Positions 33,499 through 42,977 of a DNA stretch of 64,000 nucleotides are shown in pieces (position 1 is the first letter of the stretch; each line of letters opens with the position of its first letter). The DNA is from DYJE01 sp041660385. GTDB lineage: Bacteria > Desulfobacterota > Desulfobacteria > Desulfobacterales > Desulfolunaceae. The translations under genes were made by a program, and so were the position numbers. The notes beneath the pieces are model-generated. The model was given only the letters and a program-made list of their open reading frames with translations. It was not told the origin of the DNA and did no database searches. The DNA is taken from assembly GCA_041660385.1 (NCBI GenBank), contig JBAZWJ010000018.1, positions 1-64,000 on the forward strand. Direction: 5' to 3'.

Positions 33499-35565
33499 AT
33501 GCCAAAAATTCTGACCATTGACGACATCGAAGACAACCTGATCATCCAGTCGGTGATTCTTTCCCGATACATTCCAGATTGTACAGTGATTACAGCCACA
33601 TCCGGTCTTGAAGGCATAGAAATGGCCATCAGAGAAATTCCGGATACCATTCTTCTCGACATCATGATGCCTGGCCTTGATGGATTTGAGGTGTGCAGAC
33701 GACTGAAATCTATTGAAGAAACAAAATCCATACCTGTGATCATGCTGACCGGCGTGAGAATGGACACGAAAAACAGAGTCAAGGGCCTTGATGTGGGTGC
33801 TGACGCGTTTCTTACCAAGCCCGTTGAAGCCATTGAACTGGTGGCCCAGGTGAACGTGATGCTCCGGATAAAGAATGCCGAATCTCAGCTTCGGCAGGAA
33901 AAAGAGCATCTCGAATCCCTGGTTCGGAAAAGAACCCGTGCTCTCCAGACGTTGAGCCATTGCAGCAGAACTCTGGTTCATTCGAGCAGTGAGCTGGAAT
34001 TTGTTCAGGACATCTGTCGGATTGTTGTGGAGCAGGGTCAATACCGTATGGCCTGGGTCGGTTTCCCTTCAAATGATGAAGAAAAAACAATCCTGCCCGT
34101 GGCGTACTGGGGTGATGAAGACTGGTACAAGGCTGTGACCGCGAAAATAATCTGCTGGAAAGAAGAAGGCATAGGTCTTGGGCCTGTGGGAACAGCTATT
34201 CGTACAGGGAAACCCCAGGTGATCGATGACCTGAAAAACGACGGGTTCTATCGGACCTGGCGTCCTGAAATGCTGGACAAAGGGGGTGCTTCGGTGATTG
34301 CCCTTCCTTTGATGCACAGTGAAACGGCTGTAGGAGTCCTCAATATCATCGCAGAAGAAGTCGGGGTTTTTGTGGACACCGAATACGACCTTCTCATGGA
34401 GCTTGCAGACGATCTGGCCTATGGCATCATGATGTTCAGGCTTCAGGTGGAAAGGGAGGCGGCCCAGGCGGCCCTTAAAAACAGCGAAGAACAATATCGG
34501 AGCCTCTTTACCGGTATTCCCGTGGGTATTTACAGGGCATCCACGGATGGCAAGATCATTGACGCCAATCCGGCTCTTCATAAAATTCTTGGTACGACAA
34601 ATCCTCAGGACCTTTTATCCATTAATTTCATTAAAGCCTATCTGACCGATGATGAATCCAGACGTCTGTATATCGAAGTGGGACAAAAAGGCAAGGTGGA
34701 TAACTTTGAGACAAAGATTGTAAATTTCGATAGCAGAGAAATATGGATTTCTTTGAAGCTCCAGGCTGTGTACGATAATCAACGTAAACGGATCCTCTAT
34801 GTGGAAGGGGCAGTGGAAGACATTACCCGGCGCAAGAGGGCCGATGAACATATTCACACCTTGACCCAGGAGCTGATCAAAGCCCAGGAAGGTGAGCGAC
34901 AGCGCATTGCACGTGATCTTCACGATCACGTTGCCCAGAATCTTGGGGCGCTTAAAATTTCATGTGAAACTCTTTTCATGACCCAACTTGAAAATCCCGA
35001 GCAGATGAAAAAGAGCATCAGCATTTTTTCAGGGGTGCTTTCAGAATCCATATCGTCAGTCAGAGACATTGCTTATAACCTGAGGCCACCCAATCTTGAT
35101 CAGATGGGGCTGATACGAACCATAGCTCAGTACTGTGATGATTTTTCCGAAAAAAGTGATTTGATCGTTGACTTCTTTTCAGCTGGAATGGAAAATATTG
35201 GCCTTGATTTTGATATGGAAATAAACCTTTACCGGTTGATCCAGGAAGCACTGAACAACGTGAAGAAACATTCGGGTGCAAAAAAAGTGATCATCCGTAT
35301 TGTGGCGTCTTCACCGGACATCATCGTTCGCATCGAAGATAACGGCAAAGGCTTTGAGGTTGAAAAACGGATGAACGAGTCCATTCGTGAAAAACGCATG
35401 GGTCTCAAAAGTATGGAAGAACGTGTTCGGCTTCTGGGTGGTGATATGACCATCAAATCTCGTACCAACGAGGGGACAAAAATTCTGATCAAGGTTAAAA
35501 ATTCCAGCCCTGGCTTGTTTGTTCGAGACGAAGTTATCCAATATGCGGATACGGATCTGATCTGA
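33499..35565 (+). CDS. REC-GAF-PAS histidine kinase of the NarX/DegS type
   Basis: This 688-residue cytoplasmic protein has an N-terminal receiver (acceptor Asp in TILLDIMMPGLDG, Lys in TKPVEA). A short coiled coil, a GAF domain (about 155-315) and a PAS domain (about 325-445) follow. Next is a HisKA_3 dimerisation domain with the phospho-histidine in RIARDLHDHVAQNLG, then an HATPase domain (NNVKKHSGAKK, EDNGKGFEV). HisKA_3 kinases usually pair with NarL-type regulators, but none is encoded here. A receiver in front of the kinase implies that the protein is itself a relay target. It has no membrane segments. Confidence 0.87.
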   Translation: MPKILTIDDIEDNLIIQSVILSRYIPDCTVITATSGLEGIEMAIREIPDTILLDIMMPGLDGFEVCRRLKSIEETKSIPVIMLTGVRMDTKNRVKGLDVGADAFLTKPVEAIELVAQVNVMLRIKNAESQLRQEKEHLESLVRKRTRALQTLSHCSRTLVHSSSELEFVQDICRIVVEQGQYRMAWVGFPSNDEEKTILPVAYWGDEDWYKAVTAKIICWKEEGIGLGPVGTAIRTGKPQVIDDLKNDGFYRTWRPEMLDKGGASVIALPLMHSETAVGVLNIIAEEVGVFVDTEYDLLMELADDLAYGIMMFRLQVEREAAQAALKNSEEQYRSLFTGIPVGIYRASTDGKIIDANPALHKILGTTNPQDLLSINFIKAYLTDDESRRLYIEVGQKGKVDNFETKIVNFDSREIWISLKLQAVYDNQRKRILYVEGAVEDITRRKRADEHIHTLTQELIKAQEGERQRIARDLHDHVAQNLGALKISCETLFMTQLENPEQMKKSISIFSGVLSESISSVRDIAYNLRPPNLDQMGLIRTIAQYCDDFSEKSDLIVDFFSAGMENIGLDFDMEINLYRLIQEALNNVKKHSGAKKVIIRIVASSPDIIVRIEDNGKGFEVEKRMNESIREKRMGLKSMEERVRLLGGDMTIKSRTNEGTKILIKVKNSSPGLFVRDEVIQYADTDLI

Positions 35566-35583
35566 CAGTCATCAATATATTCG

Positions 35584-35931
35584 TCAAAACGTAATGATTT
35601 CGTAGCCCTTGTCTCTGTAAGCCGCCATTCCCGGATGGCCTGAAACATCGTCGAGAAGGGCGAGCCCCTGCTCTTTTGCTGCTTCCAGGGTTCCCAGTTT
35701 GTTGGAGCAGGCTTTGCAGACACCTTCCACAAGACCAGCATCCAGACATTTTTTCCAGAATCCGTTGAGAGGATTTCCAGGCAGCACCAGTTCCGGGATC
35801 AGTTTTACCGCAGCCCCCTCGACGACTATTTTTGCTTCATGGCCTTTGGCGCTCATATCCAGGGCATTCAGCAGAACATGGATAAAACACATGGGGTCAC
35901 CGTTGAATACGAACAGTACGAATTTTTTCAT
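35584..35931 (-). CDS. DsrE-family-like small cytoplasmic protein
   Basis: This 115-residue protein has the fold signature of DsrE/DsrF-like sulfur-relay proteins: KKFVLFVFNGDP at the start, GHEAKIVVEGAAVKL, and a conserved cysteine pair in GVCKACSNKLG. Members carry sulfane sulfur or act as small peroxiredoxin-like proteins. AAAAAAGGAGACC gives a strong ribosome site for ATG 35931. It is convergent with the kinase gene and monocistronic. Confidence 0.72.
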   Translation of the reverse strand: MKKFVLFVFNGDPMCFIHVLLNALDMSAKGHEAKIVVEGAAVKLIPELVLPGNPLNGFWKKCLDAGLVEGVCKACSNKLGTLEAAKEQGLALLDDVSGHPGMAAYRDKGYEIITF

Positions 35932-36132
35932 GGTGGTCTCCTTTTTTGAATTTTAAAAAATAGGTTTGATGAGACAGGTATTTTTTTGTGAACACACTAT
36001 AGCAGAAATTCTGAGCATTTCACGCAAAAGTTATCATAAGTTATTTGTCATCCATCCATGTTTTATGATATTCCAATGTTTACAAAAAATAACAAAAAAC
36101 ACTAAAGAATCCTTCGAAATGAGGAACGGCAA

Positions 36133-37059
36133 ATGAAAAAGCTGCTTTCAACAAAAGATGTGGCCGAGCTTTTGGGGATCAATGAAAAGATGGTATACAC
36201 CCTGGTTTCGGAAAAGGGGCTTCCGGCATCAAAGGTCACAGGCAAATGGCTTTTCCCCAAGCATCTGGTAGATCAGTGGATCGAAAACAGCACGTTGAAT
36301 TTCCCTGATCCCGAGACAAAGCTACCGCCCTACGAGGGACTCCTCATTATCACCGGCAGTAATGACCTGCTTCTCGACAAGACCATGGCTCTTTTTAACA
36401 CACTCTATCCGGAACATGTGGCTGTGTTCGGTAATCTGGGGAGCATGGGAGGGCTTAGGGCTCTTCGCCGGAATCTTTGTCACATGGCCACAAGCCACCT
36501 GCTCGAAGACGGTGAAAAAGATTATAATTTCGATTTTGCCGGCAGGGAACTGAGCAATATGCCGGTGGTTGTGAATTTTTGCCGAAGAGAACAGGGAATC
36601 CTTGTTCAGAAAGGGAATCCTCTAAAAATAAGTGGTGTGAAAGATTTAGGGAATCCGGGCATTCGCATGATCAACAGGCCGCTTGGAACAGGAACTCGTC
36701 TCCTTTTCGACCACGAGATCAGAAAGGCGGGGTTGAACAGCCAGAATCTGGATGGATACGCCAACGAAGTCTCACGCCATATGGATGTGGGCATTGAAAT
36801 ACTGTCAGGGAAAGCCGATGCAGGCCCCAGTATCAGGCCCGTTGCCGAACTGCTTGGGCTTGATTTCCTTCCGCTGCGCATAGAACGTTTTGATCTTCTG
36901 ATAGACAAGGAACGCTTCTTTGATAAAGGCGTTCAGTATTTTCTGGGGATTCTTCACGAAAAGGGATTCAAAGACCTTTCGAAAAAACTTCCGGGCTATG
37001 ACACCGAAATCAGCGGACGGATGGTTTTTCCTCAGGAGGCTGGGATCGGAGCGGTTTAG
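36133..37059 (+). CDS. Excisionase-type HTH regulator with PBP-like ligand domain, probable tungstate regulator
   Basis: This 308-residue protein has an N-terminal MerR/excisionase-type helix-turn-helix (LLSTKDVAELLGINEKMVYT, about 1-55). A domain like periplasmic oxyanion-binding proteins follows (PBP-like, about 75-300), with RPLGTGTRLLFDHEI resembling ligand-binding loops of such proteins. The same pairing occurs in regulators next to molybdate and tungstate transporters. It lies 63 bp upstream of tupA on the same strand, so it probably senses tungstate and controls tupABC. GAGGAACGGC precedes the ATG. No operator could be identified. Confidence 0.75.
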   Translation: MKKLLSTKDVAELLGINEKMVYTLVSEKGLPASKVTGKWLFPKHLVDQWIENSTLNFPDPETKLPPYEGLLIITGSNDLLLDKTMALFNTLYPEHVAVFGNLGSMGGLRALRRNLCHMATSHLLEDGEKDYNFDFAGRELSNMPVVVNFCRREQGILVQKGNPLKISGVKDLGNPGIRMINRPLGTGTRLLFDHEIRKAGLNSQNLDGYANEVSRHMDVGIEILSGKADAGPSIRPVAELLGLDFLPLRIERFDLLIDKERFFDKGVQYFLGILHEKGFKDLSKKLPGYDTEISGRMVFPQEAGIGAV

Positions 37060-37122
37060 CAATTCGGAATTATTGTGATAATCAGCTTACATATTAACAG
37101 TTTTACAAAAAGGAGAAAAACA

Positions 37123-37947
37123 ATGAATCAGTTTAAAAAAGCAGTGCTGATCCTTCTGGGTTTGCTGGTGGTTGCCGTGCCGTGTTTTGCCGGAAGCACC
37201 TTGATGATGGCCACCACAACAAGCACTGATGACACGGGCCTTTTGAACGTGCTTGCCCCGGTATTTGCCAAAGAAACGGGCATCGAATTGAAATGGACAG
37301 CCACAGGTACGGGTAAGGCATTGAAACTGGGCGAGAACTGTGATGTGGACGTTCTTCTTGTCCATGCCCCGGAAGTGGAAAAAACCTTTGTTGAAAATGG
37401 TTATGGAGTGGACAGAAAAGAAGTGATGTACAACGATTTCGTGATCATCGGGCCAGCCTCTGATACCGCAAAAATCAAAGGAAAATCAGTCAAGGACGCC
37501 TTTGAAATCATAAGAAGTAAGAGCGCATCTTTCGCCAGCAGGGGAGATAAATCCGGTACACATGTCATGGAACTCGACCTGTGGAAGAAAACGGGAAAAC
37601 CTCTTCCTGAGAAAGAGTCCTGGTACATCCAGACAGGGCAGGGTATGCTTCAGACTATCGGCATTGCCGCTGAACGCAAGGCTTACACGCTGACAGACCG
37701 GGGCACCTTCATCAAATACGAAAGTGATCACAAAGGAAACCCTCCCCTTGTTATCCTTGTTGAAGGGGATGATGTTCTCAAAAACCAGTACAGTGTCATT
37801 GCTGTCTGCAACAAACATTGCCCAAAAGCAAAATACGATCTTGCAAAGACGTTTTCCGACTGGATGGTGAGTGCAAAAACTCAAAAACTCATCGGGGATT
37901 TCAAGCTTCTCGGCAAACCCCTTTTCACACCCAATGCTAAGAAATAG
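37123..37947 (+). CDS. tupA: Tungstate ABC transporter, periplasmic binding protein
   Basis: This 274-residue protein has a signal peptide (about 1-23, CFA-GS). The TupA hallmark TTTSTDDTGLL, which binds the oxyanion through Thr and Ser hydroxyls, directly follows it. Further conserved text is WTATGTGKALKLGENCDVDV and RGDKSGTH. Length fits TupA. ATG 37123 has AAAAGGAGAAAA upstream. It is the first gene of tupABC, with tupB beginning 7 bp after its stop. It supplies tungstate, matching the AOR operon. Confidence 0.92.
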   Translation: MNQFKKAVLILLGLLVVAVPCFAGSTLMMATTTSTDDTGLLNVLAPVFAKETGIELKWTATGTGKALKLGENCDVDVLLVHAPEVEKTFVENGYGVDRKEVMYNDFVIIGPASDTAKIKGKSVKDAFEIIRSKSASFASRGDKSGTHVMELDLWKKTGKPLPEKESWYIQTGQGMLQTIGIAAERKAYTLTDRGTFIKYESDHKGNPPLVILVEGDDVLKNQYSVIAVCNKHCPKAKYDLAKTFSDWMVSAKTQKLIGDFKLLGKPLFTPNAKK

Positions 37948-37954
37948 TTATTAA

Positions 37955-38644
37955 ATGGATTTCATCATTGACGGCATTATCAAAGCCCTCCACCTTCTGG
38001 TGAGTTTTGATTCTGAAACCTATTCCGCTGTTCAGGCCACGATTTATGTGTCCGGTATGTCCATGATTGTCAGTCTGGCCCTTGGTATACCTGCGGGATT
38101 CGCACTGGGTTACTTCTCTTTTCCGGGAAAGAGGGCTTTGCGTCTTGTGGTGGATACGTTGATGGCGCTTCCCACGGTTTTCATCGGTCTTGTGGTTTAC
38201 GCCATGATATCCAGCAGGGGGCCTCTGGGTTCACTGGGACTCCTTTTCACCCTTCCAGGCATTGCCATCGGTCAGGCCATTCTTGCTTTTCCCGTGGTGG
38301 CAGCTTTGAGCGCCTCCGCTGTTGAGAGTATGGACGCCCAGCTCCGGCCAACTCTGATGTCTTTCGGCGTCAGTCGCACAAGGCTGTTTCTCACGAGTCT
38401 AAGGGAAGTGCGTTTCGGGCTGCTTGTTGCCGCACTTAATGCTTACGGCCGTGTCACCACGGAAGTCGGGATTTCCATGATGGTGGGAGGAAATATCAAA
38501 TGGCATACACGAACCATTACAACGGCCATTGCCCTTGAAACAGGCAAAGGGATGTTTGACGTGGGAATCGCCTTAGGTCTGATTCTTCTCCTCATCGCGT
38601 TTGCTGTTAATGTGTCCATGTCGTTTTTAAGGAAGTACGAATGA
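37955..38644 (+). CDS. tupB: Tungstate ABC transporter, permease
   Basis: This 229-residue inner membrane permease has five to six helices and a binding-protein-dependent transport loop (EVRFGLLVAALNAYGRVTTEVG), as expected for TupB. Its last codons overlap the tupC start (ATGA at 38641), so synthesis is coupled. Confidence 0.92.
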   Translation: MDFIIDGIIKALHLLVSFDSETYSAVQATIYVSGMSMIVSLALGIPAGFALGYFSFPGKRALRLVVDTLMALPTVFIGLVVYAMISSRGPLGSLGLLFTLPGIAIGQAILAFPVVAALSASAVESMDAQLRPTLMSFGVSRTRLFLTSLREVRFGLLVAALNAYGRVTTEVGISMMVGGNIKWHTRTITTAIALETGKGMFDVGIALGLILLLIAFAVNVSMSFLRKYE

Positions 38645-39660
38645 CGAACGCCTTGTTTGAGATCAGGAATCTGAAGCATCGTTACAAAGACAGGATTGTC
38701 CTCGAAGAAGAGAGCTTTGATCTTTACCCCGGAACCATCACAGGGATAACCGGGCCAAACGGAAGCGGAAAGAGCACTCTGATAAATATCCTGGGGCTGA
38801 TCTTAAAGCCGACTGAAGGGGCACTCCGGTTCATGGGTGAACAGGTGGTGCCTTTTTCAGCGATAGCAAGAGAGAGGATTGCAACCCTTACTCAGGATTC
38901 CACTCTGCTGAAACGAAATGTTTCGGAAAACGTGGCGTATGGCCTCATGATCCGGAAAGACACGAATGATTTAGAAAAGAGGGTGGCTGAATCTCTTGAA
39001 TCGGTGGGGTTACCCTTTTCCTCATTCGCCCGGCGCAGTGTAAAGGCTTTGTCTGGGGGAGAGGCAAGAAGAGTCGCTCTTGCGGCCCGTCTGATTCTGA
39101 AACCCCAAATGCTTCTTCTCGACGAACCAACAGCCCATGTGGACGAGCACAGCAGCACCATGATCCTGCGTGCTGTTCTTCATGCAAGAGAACAGTGGGG
39201 TACAACTCTGGTGATTTCAAGTCATGACCGGGAATGGCTGGAAAGTATAAGCGACAGGACCATCACCGCGTTCAACGGACACCTGTTCAAGGAAGAACGG
39301 ATCAATATCCTCACAGGACCCTTCGAAAAGAGGGGGAATTCCTGGTACAAAGTCGGCGTTACATCATGTGATTGTAATATCCCAGTGCCCATGTCTCCTG
39401 ACCGGAACAGATCTGCTATTATTCCTGCCTCAGCCCTTTACCTTGCCCATGATTCCAGCCGGATTCCAGATAACGCAATGATATTCAAACCCCGGATCGC
39501 CGGGATCTCCCTTTCTCGAAACAAGGAGCATCTCTACGTATCCCTTTCTGGCTCTGATTGCTGTCTTGTTTCCATAATTAATTCGTCTGAAGCCGGTTCG
39601 TTTATTCCAGGTCAGACGGTTTACGCTTATTACGATCCCGCAGACCTGTCTTTCAGGTGA
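38641..39660 (+). CDS. tupC: Tungstate ABC transporter, ATPase with C-terminal TOBE-like domain
   Basis: This 339-residue ATPase has Walker A GPNGSGKST, signature LSGGEARR and Walker B MLLLDEPTAHVD in its first 225 residues. The remaining 110 residues include IAGISLSRNKEHLYVSL and GQTVYAYYDPADLSF, which look like a TOBE oxyanion-binding domain. Such a domain in ModC or TupC can bind the anion and inhibit uptake. Short TupC proteins lack it. It closes the operon, followed by a terminator. Confidence 0.9.
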   Translation: MTNALFEIRNLKHRYKDRIVLEEESFDLYPGTITGITGPNGSGKSTLINILGLILKPTEGALRFMGEQVVPFSAIARERIATLTQDSTLLKRNVSENVAYGLMIRKDTNDLEKRVAESLESVGLPFSSFARRSVKALSGGEARRVALAARLILKPQMLLLDEPTAHVDEHSSTMILRAVLHAREQWGTTLVISSHDREWLESISDRTITAFNGHLFKEERINILTGPFEKRGNSWYKVGVTSCDCNIPVPMSPDRNRSAIIPASALYLAHDSSRIPDNAMIFKPRIAGISLSRNKEHLYVSLSGSDCCLVSIINSSEAGSFIPGQTVYAYYDPADLSFR

Positions 39661-39711
39661 TTGGTTTCTTTTCGGTATCGGTATTCTTTTTCTGATCGGT
39701 CAAGCTTTTGT

Positions 39712-39738
39712 AAAAGAGCTGAGTTCAACTCAGCTTTT
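39712..39738. terminator. Bidirectional terminator between tupC and the EIIA gene
   Basis: Stem AGCTGAG / CTCAGCT with a 5-base loop is flanked by AAAAG on the left and TTTT on the right. It can therefore end both the tup operon and the convergent minus-strand operon. Confidence 0.6.
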
Positions 39739-39775
39739 CCCCTAAAAATAGCGATTCATGACCCTGAAAATGGTT

Positions 39776-40183
39776 TCACTTAGTTCCGTTTAGAATGCCG
39801 CTTGCAAGTGAAATGCTCTGTTTCCCTGACGCCACGAGCGTTTTGGCCGCTTTGTTAAGATCCGTTTCACCCTGCATACCCACCGCTCGGATAAGAAGGG
39901 GCAGGTTGACGCCGGATATCACTTCGACTTTCCCGTCGTCGAGGAATGAATAACTGATGTTTGATGGCGTTCCGCCAAACATATCCGTTAGCAGCAGAAT
40001 TCCTTGTTTTTTATCGACTTTCTTAATGGCACTCGATATTTTTGTATGGAATTCGTCCACATTTTCTTTCACGTTAATGGAAACAGGAATAACTCCTTCG
40101 GGTTTTGTTCCAAGAATGAACTCAGCTGTTTCAATCAGAGAAGCAGCCAGCGTGCCATGGGTGACCAGGACAATGCCTATCAT
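39776..40183 (-). CDS. PTS EIIA of the mannose type
   Basis: This 135-residue cytoplasmic phosphocarrier has its active His9 in IVLVTHGTLA and the family motif LLLTDMFGGTPSN. No sugar permease genes are present, so with PtsN it probably belongs to an incomplete regulatory PTS, as is common in this lineage. ATG 40183 has TAGGAGT at good spacing; an in-frame start further upstream lacks one. It ends the rpoN-hpf-ptsN cluster. Confidence 0.88.
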   Translation of the reverse strand: MIGIVLVTHGTLAASLIETAEFILGTKPEGVIPVSINVKENVDEFHTKISSAIKKVDKKQGILLLTDMFGGTPSNISYSFLDDGKVEVISGVNLPLLIRAVGMQGETDLNKAAKTLVASGKQSISLASGILNGTK

Positions 40184-40302
40184 AAGACTCCTATTCAACT
40201 TTTCCTTCAAACTGTACGTGCAAAACTGATGGCGTTGTAAAAGTTCCATCCTCAAATTTTTTTACGAGTCCATCAAAAATTCCATCTTAATCGTTTCTAT
40301 CG

Positions 40303-40761
40303 TTAGAATTCATCATCTTCGCTTTGCATGATCGTGTATATCTCTTCTGCACTTGATGCTCTCATTAATCGCATTTTGAACCCGTCGTTTTTTAATATCC
40401 GTGATATTCGTGCAAGAAATTTCAAGTGGAGGCCGGTTGACTGGTCGGGGGTGATTAATGTGAAAAAGAGATGGGTGGGCCTTCCGTCAATGGAATCGAA
40501 GTCTACCCCCCTTTTGCTTAACCCGAAGCCGATGACCATGGAGTCAAGGCCTTTGATTTTCCCGTGGGGTATGCCGATTCCTTCGCCTATACCTGTGCTC
40601 CCAAGCTGCTCTCTTTCCATGAGAACTTTGAAAAGGAGTTCGGGGTTAAGCCGGGCGACGCCAGCTATGGATACCCCCAGCTCTTCGAGAATTCCTTTTT
40701 TGTCCTTGGATTTAAGATCCGGAATGATGGAGTCAAGGTGCAGAACATCGAGAATTTTCAT
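40303..40761 (-). CDS. ptsN: Nitrogen-type PTS EIIA
   Basis: This 152-residue regulatory phosphocarrier has its phospho-His66 in GIGIPHGKIKG, after the conserved REQLGSTGIGEG. The location downstream of rpoN and hpf is the classical one. A gap of 342 bp separates it from hpf, which suggests its own promoter. Confidence 0.92.
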   Translation of the reverse strand: MKILDVLHLDSIIPDLKSKDKKGILEELGVSIAGVARLNPELLFKVLMEREQLGSTGIGEGIGIPHGKIKGLDSMVIGFGLSKRGVDFDSIDGRPTHLFFTLITPDQSTGLHLKFLARISRILKNDGFKMRLMRASSAEEIYTIMQSEDDEF

Positions 40762-40984
40762 ATTTCCACCAGTGGATAGGATCTTGCTTGCATTGTGAGG
40801 CTTTTCCCTCTCCCAGTAATAAAACAGCTCTATTCATATCAGTCTGGTTTTTAAGTTTCAAGCCAAATTCTTTATGAATAACTATTGTCTGAAAGGAAAC
40901 TCAATATTTTGATCTGAGACAAGGTGAATTATCTTATATTCAGGATCCAAACAGTCCAAATGACGCGGTTTCCTTTAATAGCAA

Positions 40985-41010
40985 AGGGCGCTTTGTTCAA
41001 AGCGCCCTGA
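40985..41010. terminator. Hairpin between hpf and ptsN
   Basis: The palindrome AGGGCGCTTTG / CAAAGCGCCCT is strong (11 bp, effective loop about 4). A T-rich run follows on the plus strand and only a weak one on the minus strand. It may partly end the rpoN-hpf transcript. Nothing else was seen in 40762-41103. Confidence 0.5.
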
Positions 41011-41103
41011 TTTGTTTTCAAAGTGTTTTATTCATGGTTGATATGTCCATGAACGGGGTTTATTGTAATTCCCGGTCACATGACTGGCCGGTTAACCGTG
41101 CTG

Positions 41104-41514
41104 TTATAGTGCTTCGCCGTTATATTCCGACTGCTCTCCATCGCTTTCGGCGTCAATGAAACCGGTATCGTCGGTTTCTTCTTCCTGCTCGTCGTGGCCG
41201 TTTTTAATGCTGTCGCGGTTGTTGGTGGCACGTTTGTTAATTTTATCAAGTGTTTTGGTCAATTGCTTTTTAAGTTTATCCACCACAGTATCGATAGACG
41301 AATACATATTTTCACTTTGATCTTTGGCGTAGAGGGTCATACGGTCACTGATCAGATTGATTTCCGCTGTGTGACGGATTTTTTCAACGGAAAATACCAC
41401 GTTGGCTTCAGCAGGGTTGTCAAGGAGTTTATCAAAACGATCAAGTTTTTTCTGAACGTATGATCGAAGTGCATCTGAAGAGTCAAGATTCTTAAAGGTT
41501 ACAGATACGTGCAT
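41104..41514 (-). CDS. hpf: Ribosome hibernation-promoting factor, short form
   Basis: This 136-residue HPF/RaiA-type protein (MHVSVTFKNLDSSDALRSYV) binds the 30S subunit in stationary phase. The beta-alpha fold covers about residues 1-100 and is followed by a very acidic tail (DEQEEETDD and EYNGEAL). It lacks the dimerisation domain of long HPF. It lies 11 bp after rpoN in the usual order. Confidence 0.9.
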   Translation of the reverse strand: MHVSVTFKNLDSSDALRSYVQKKLDRFDKLLDNPAEANVVFSVEKIRHTAEINLISDRMTLYAKDQSENMYSSIDTVVDKLKKQLTKTLDKINKRATNNRDSIKNGHDEQEEETDDTGFIDAESDGEQSEYNGEAL

Positions 41515-41525
41515 AAATGACCTCC

Positions 41526-42971
41526 CTAAAATTGTTTGCGTTTGCTTGAAGGCAGAATACGTAAGGCCTCCCTGTACTTTGCTACCGTTCTTCGAGCAAT
41601 ATCTATGTTATTTTCCTCCTTTAGGATGCTTGCGATTTTATCATCGCTGAAAGGCTTCTTGGGGTTCTCCTTTCCTATGAGCTGTTTGATTTTGTCATGA
41701 ACGCTGATGGAAGCCATGGCCGAACCGCCATGGACCCTGTTGATAGAGCTGTTGAAGAAATATTTAAGTTCGAAAATCCCCTGAGGCGTGAATACGTATT
41801 TGTTCGTTGTCACGCGGCTGATGGTGGATTCGTGCATATTGATGTCCTGAGCCACATCCCTTAAAACCATGGGCTTCAGGTACGCAATGCCTTTTTCGAA
41901 AAATTCCGCCTGATATTTGAGAATGCTTTCCATCACATTGTATATGGTTTTCTGGCGCTGGTGTATGCTTTTGATAAGCCATGCAGCTGATCTCATTTTT
42001 TCCTGGAGATAATCTTTTGTTTCTCCCGGCATATCCTTGCCCTGGCTTATGGCTTTTCTGTAATAGGGGTTTACACGTAATTTGGGCATGCCGTCGTCGT
42101 TCAGAACAACGACGAATTCCCCTTCTTCTTTGTACACGAAGATATCCGGGATAATGTAGTGAGGTTCTTCGTCGCTGAAAATCCGGCCTGGTTTCGATTC
42201 AAAGCCCTGGATGACCGTGACAGCGGCCACCACGGTGTTGATGGATATTTTCAGGGCCCGTGCAATGGCCTTATAGTTTTTGTTCTCCAAGTCTTTGATG
42301 TGGTCTGCGATGATCCGGGTGAGAATAGGATCGTCTATCTTGAGTTGTTTTGCCTGAATAAGCAGGCATTCGCTCAAGGATCTTGCGCATACGCCGGGAG
42401 GATCGAAGGTCTGGAGAGTCTCCAGCACATCTTCCACGTCTTCCACCGGCCGTTCGCACATGGTGGCCATTTCCTCCACCGTGGTGGTGAGGTACCCATC
42501 GTTATCCAGGTTGCCGATAATCAGGCAGCCGATTTCCTGTTCATATTCTGCGGGAAGAAACATCAAGAGCTGCCAGAGCATATGGTCTTTGAGGGATTTT
42601 TTGCCGGAAATGAAAGACTCGTAACTTGGCGCTTCCCTGTGTTCTGCTTCGAAATGGGTTCTTCCAGCAGAATTGTACTCTTCGATATAGTTATCCCAGT
42701 CTATTTCAGTATTGAGTTTTTCTTCAATTTTTATTTCTGTTTCACTGGCAGGCTGGGACATTTTGTCTTCCATGTCCAGCGAATCTTCATTGGATTCTTT
42801 GAGGTTGTGTTCCATCAGCTCTTCAAGAGCAGGGTTCTCCTCGATTTCCTGGTTTATGGCATCCACCAGTTCCAACCGGGACAGTTGGAGCAACTTGATG
42901 GCCTGCTGCAATTGCGGCGTCATCACAAGCTGCTGGGATAATTTGAGTTGCTGTCTAAGTTCTAATGCCAT
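41526..42971 (-). CDS. rpoN: RNA polymerase sigma-54 factor
   Basis: This 481-residue factor has the glutamine-rich region I (LRQQLKLSQQLVMTPQLQQA), the acidic region II, the core-binding domain and a C-terminal RpoN box (ARRTVAKYREAL) that reads the -24 element. The length is standard. It follows lptB after 6 bp, as in many proteobacteria. Three activators for it are encoded in this window. Confidence 0.95.
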   Translation of the reverse strand: MALELRQQLKLSQQLVMTPQLQQAIKLLQLSRLELVDAINQEIEENPALEELMEHNLKESNEDSLDMEDKMSQPASETEIKIEEKLNTEIDWDNYIEEYNSAGRTHFEAEHREAPSYESFISGKKSLKDHMLWQLLMFLPAEYEQEIGCLIIGNLDNDGYLTTTVEEMATMCERPVEDVEDVLETLQTFDPPGVCARSLSECLLIQAKQLKIDDPILTRIIADHIKDLENKNYKAIARALKISINTVVAAVTVIQGFESKPGRIFSDEEPHYIIPDIFVYKEEGEFVVVLNDDGMPKLRVNPYYRKAISQGKDMPGETKDYLQEKMRSAAWLIKSIHQRQKTIYNVMESILKYQAEFFEKGIAYLKPMVLRDVAQDINMHESTISRVTTNKYVFTPQGIFELKYFFNSSINRVHGGSAMASISVHDKIKQLIGKENPKKPFSDDKIASILKEENNIDIARRTVAKYREALRILPSSKRKQF

Positions 42972-42977
42972 AAGGAT

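Noticed and set aside
42159..42941. 260-codon plus-strand frame opposite rpoN
   Set aside because: Antisense to conserved RpoN regions and without its own start signals.
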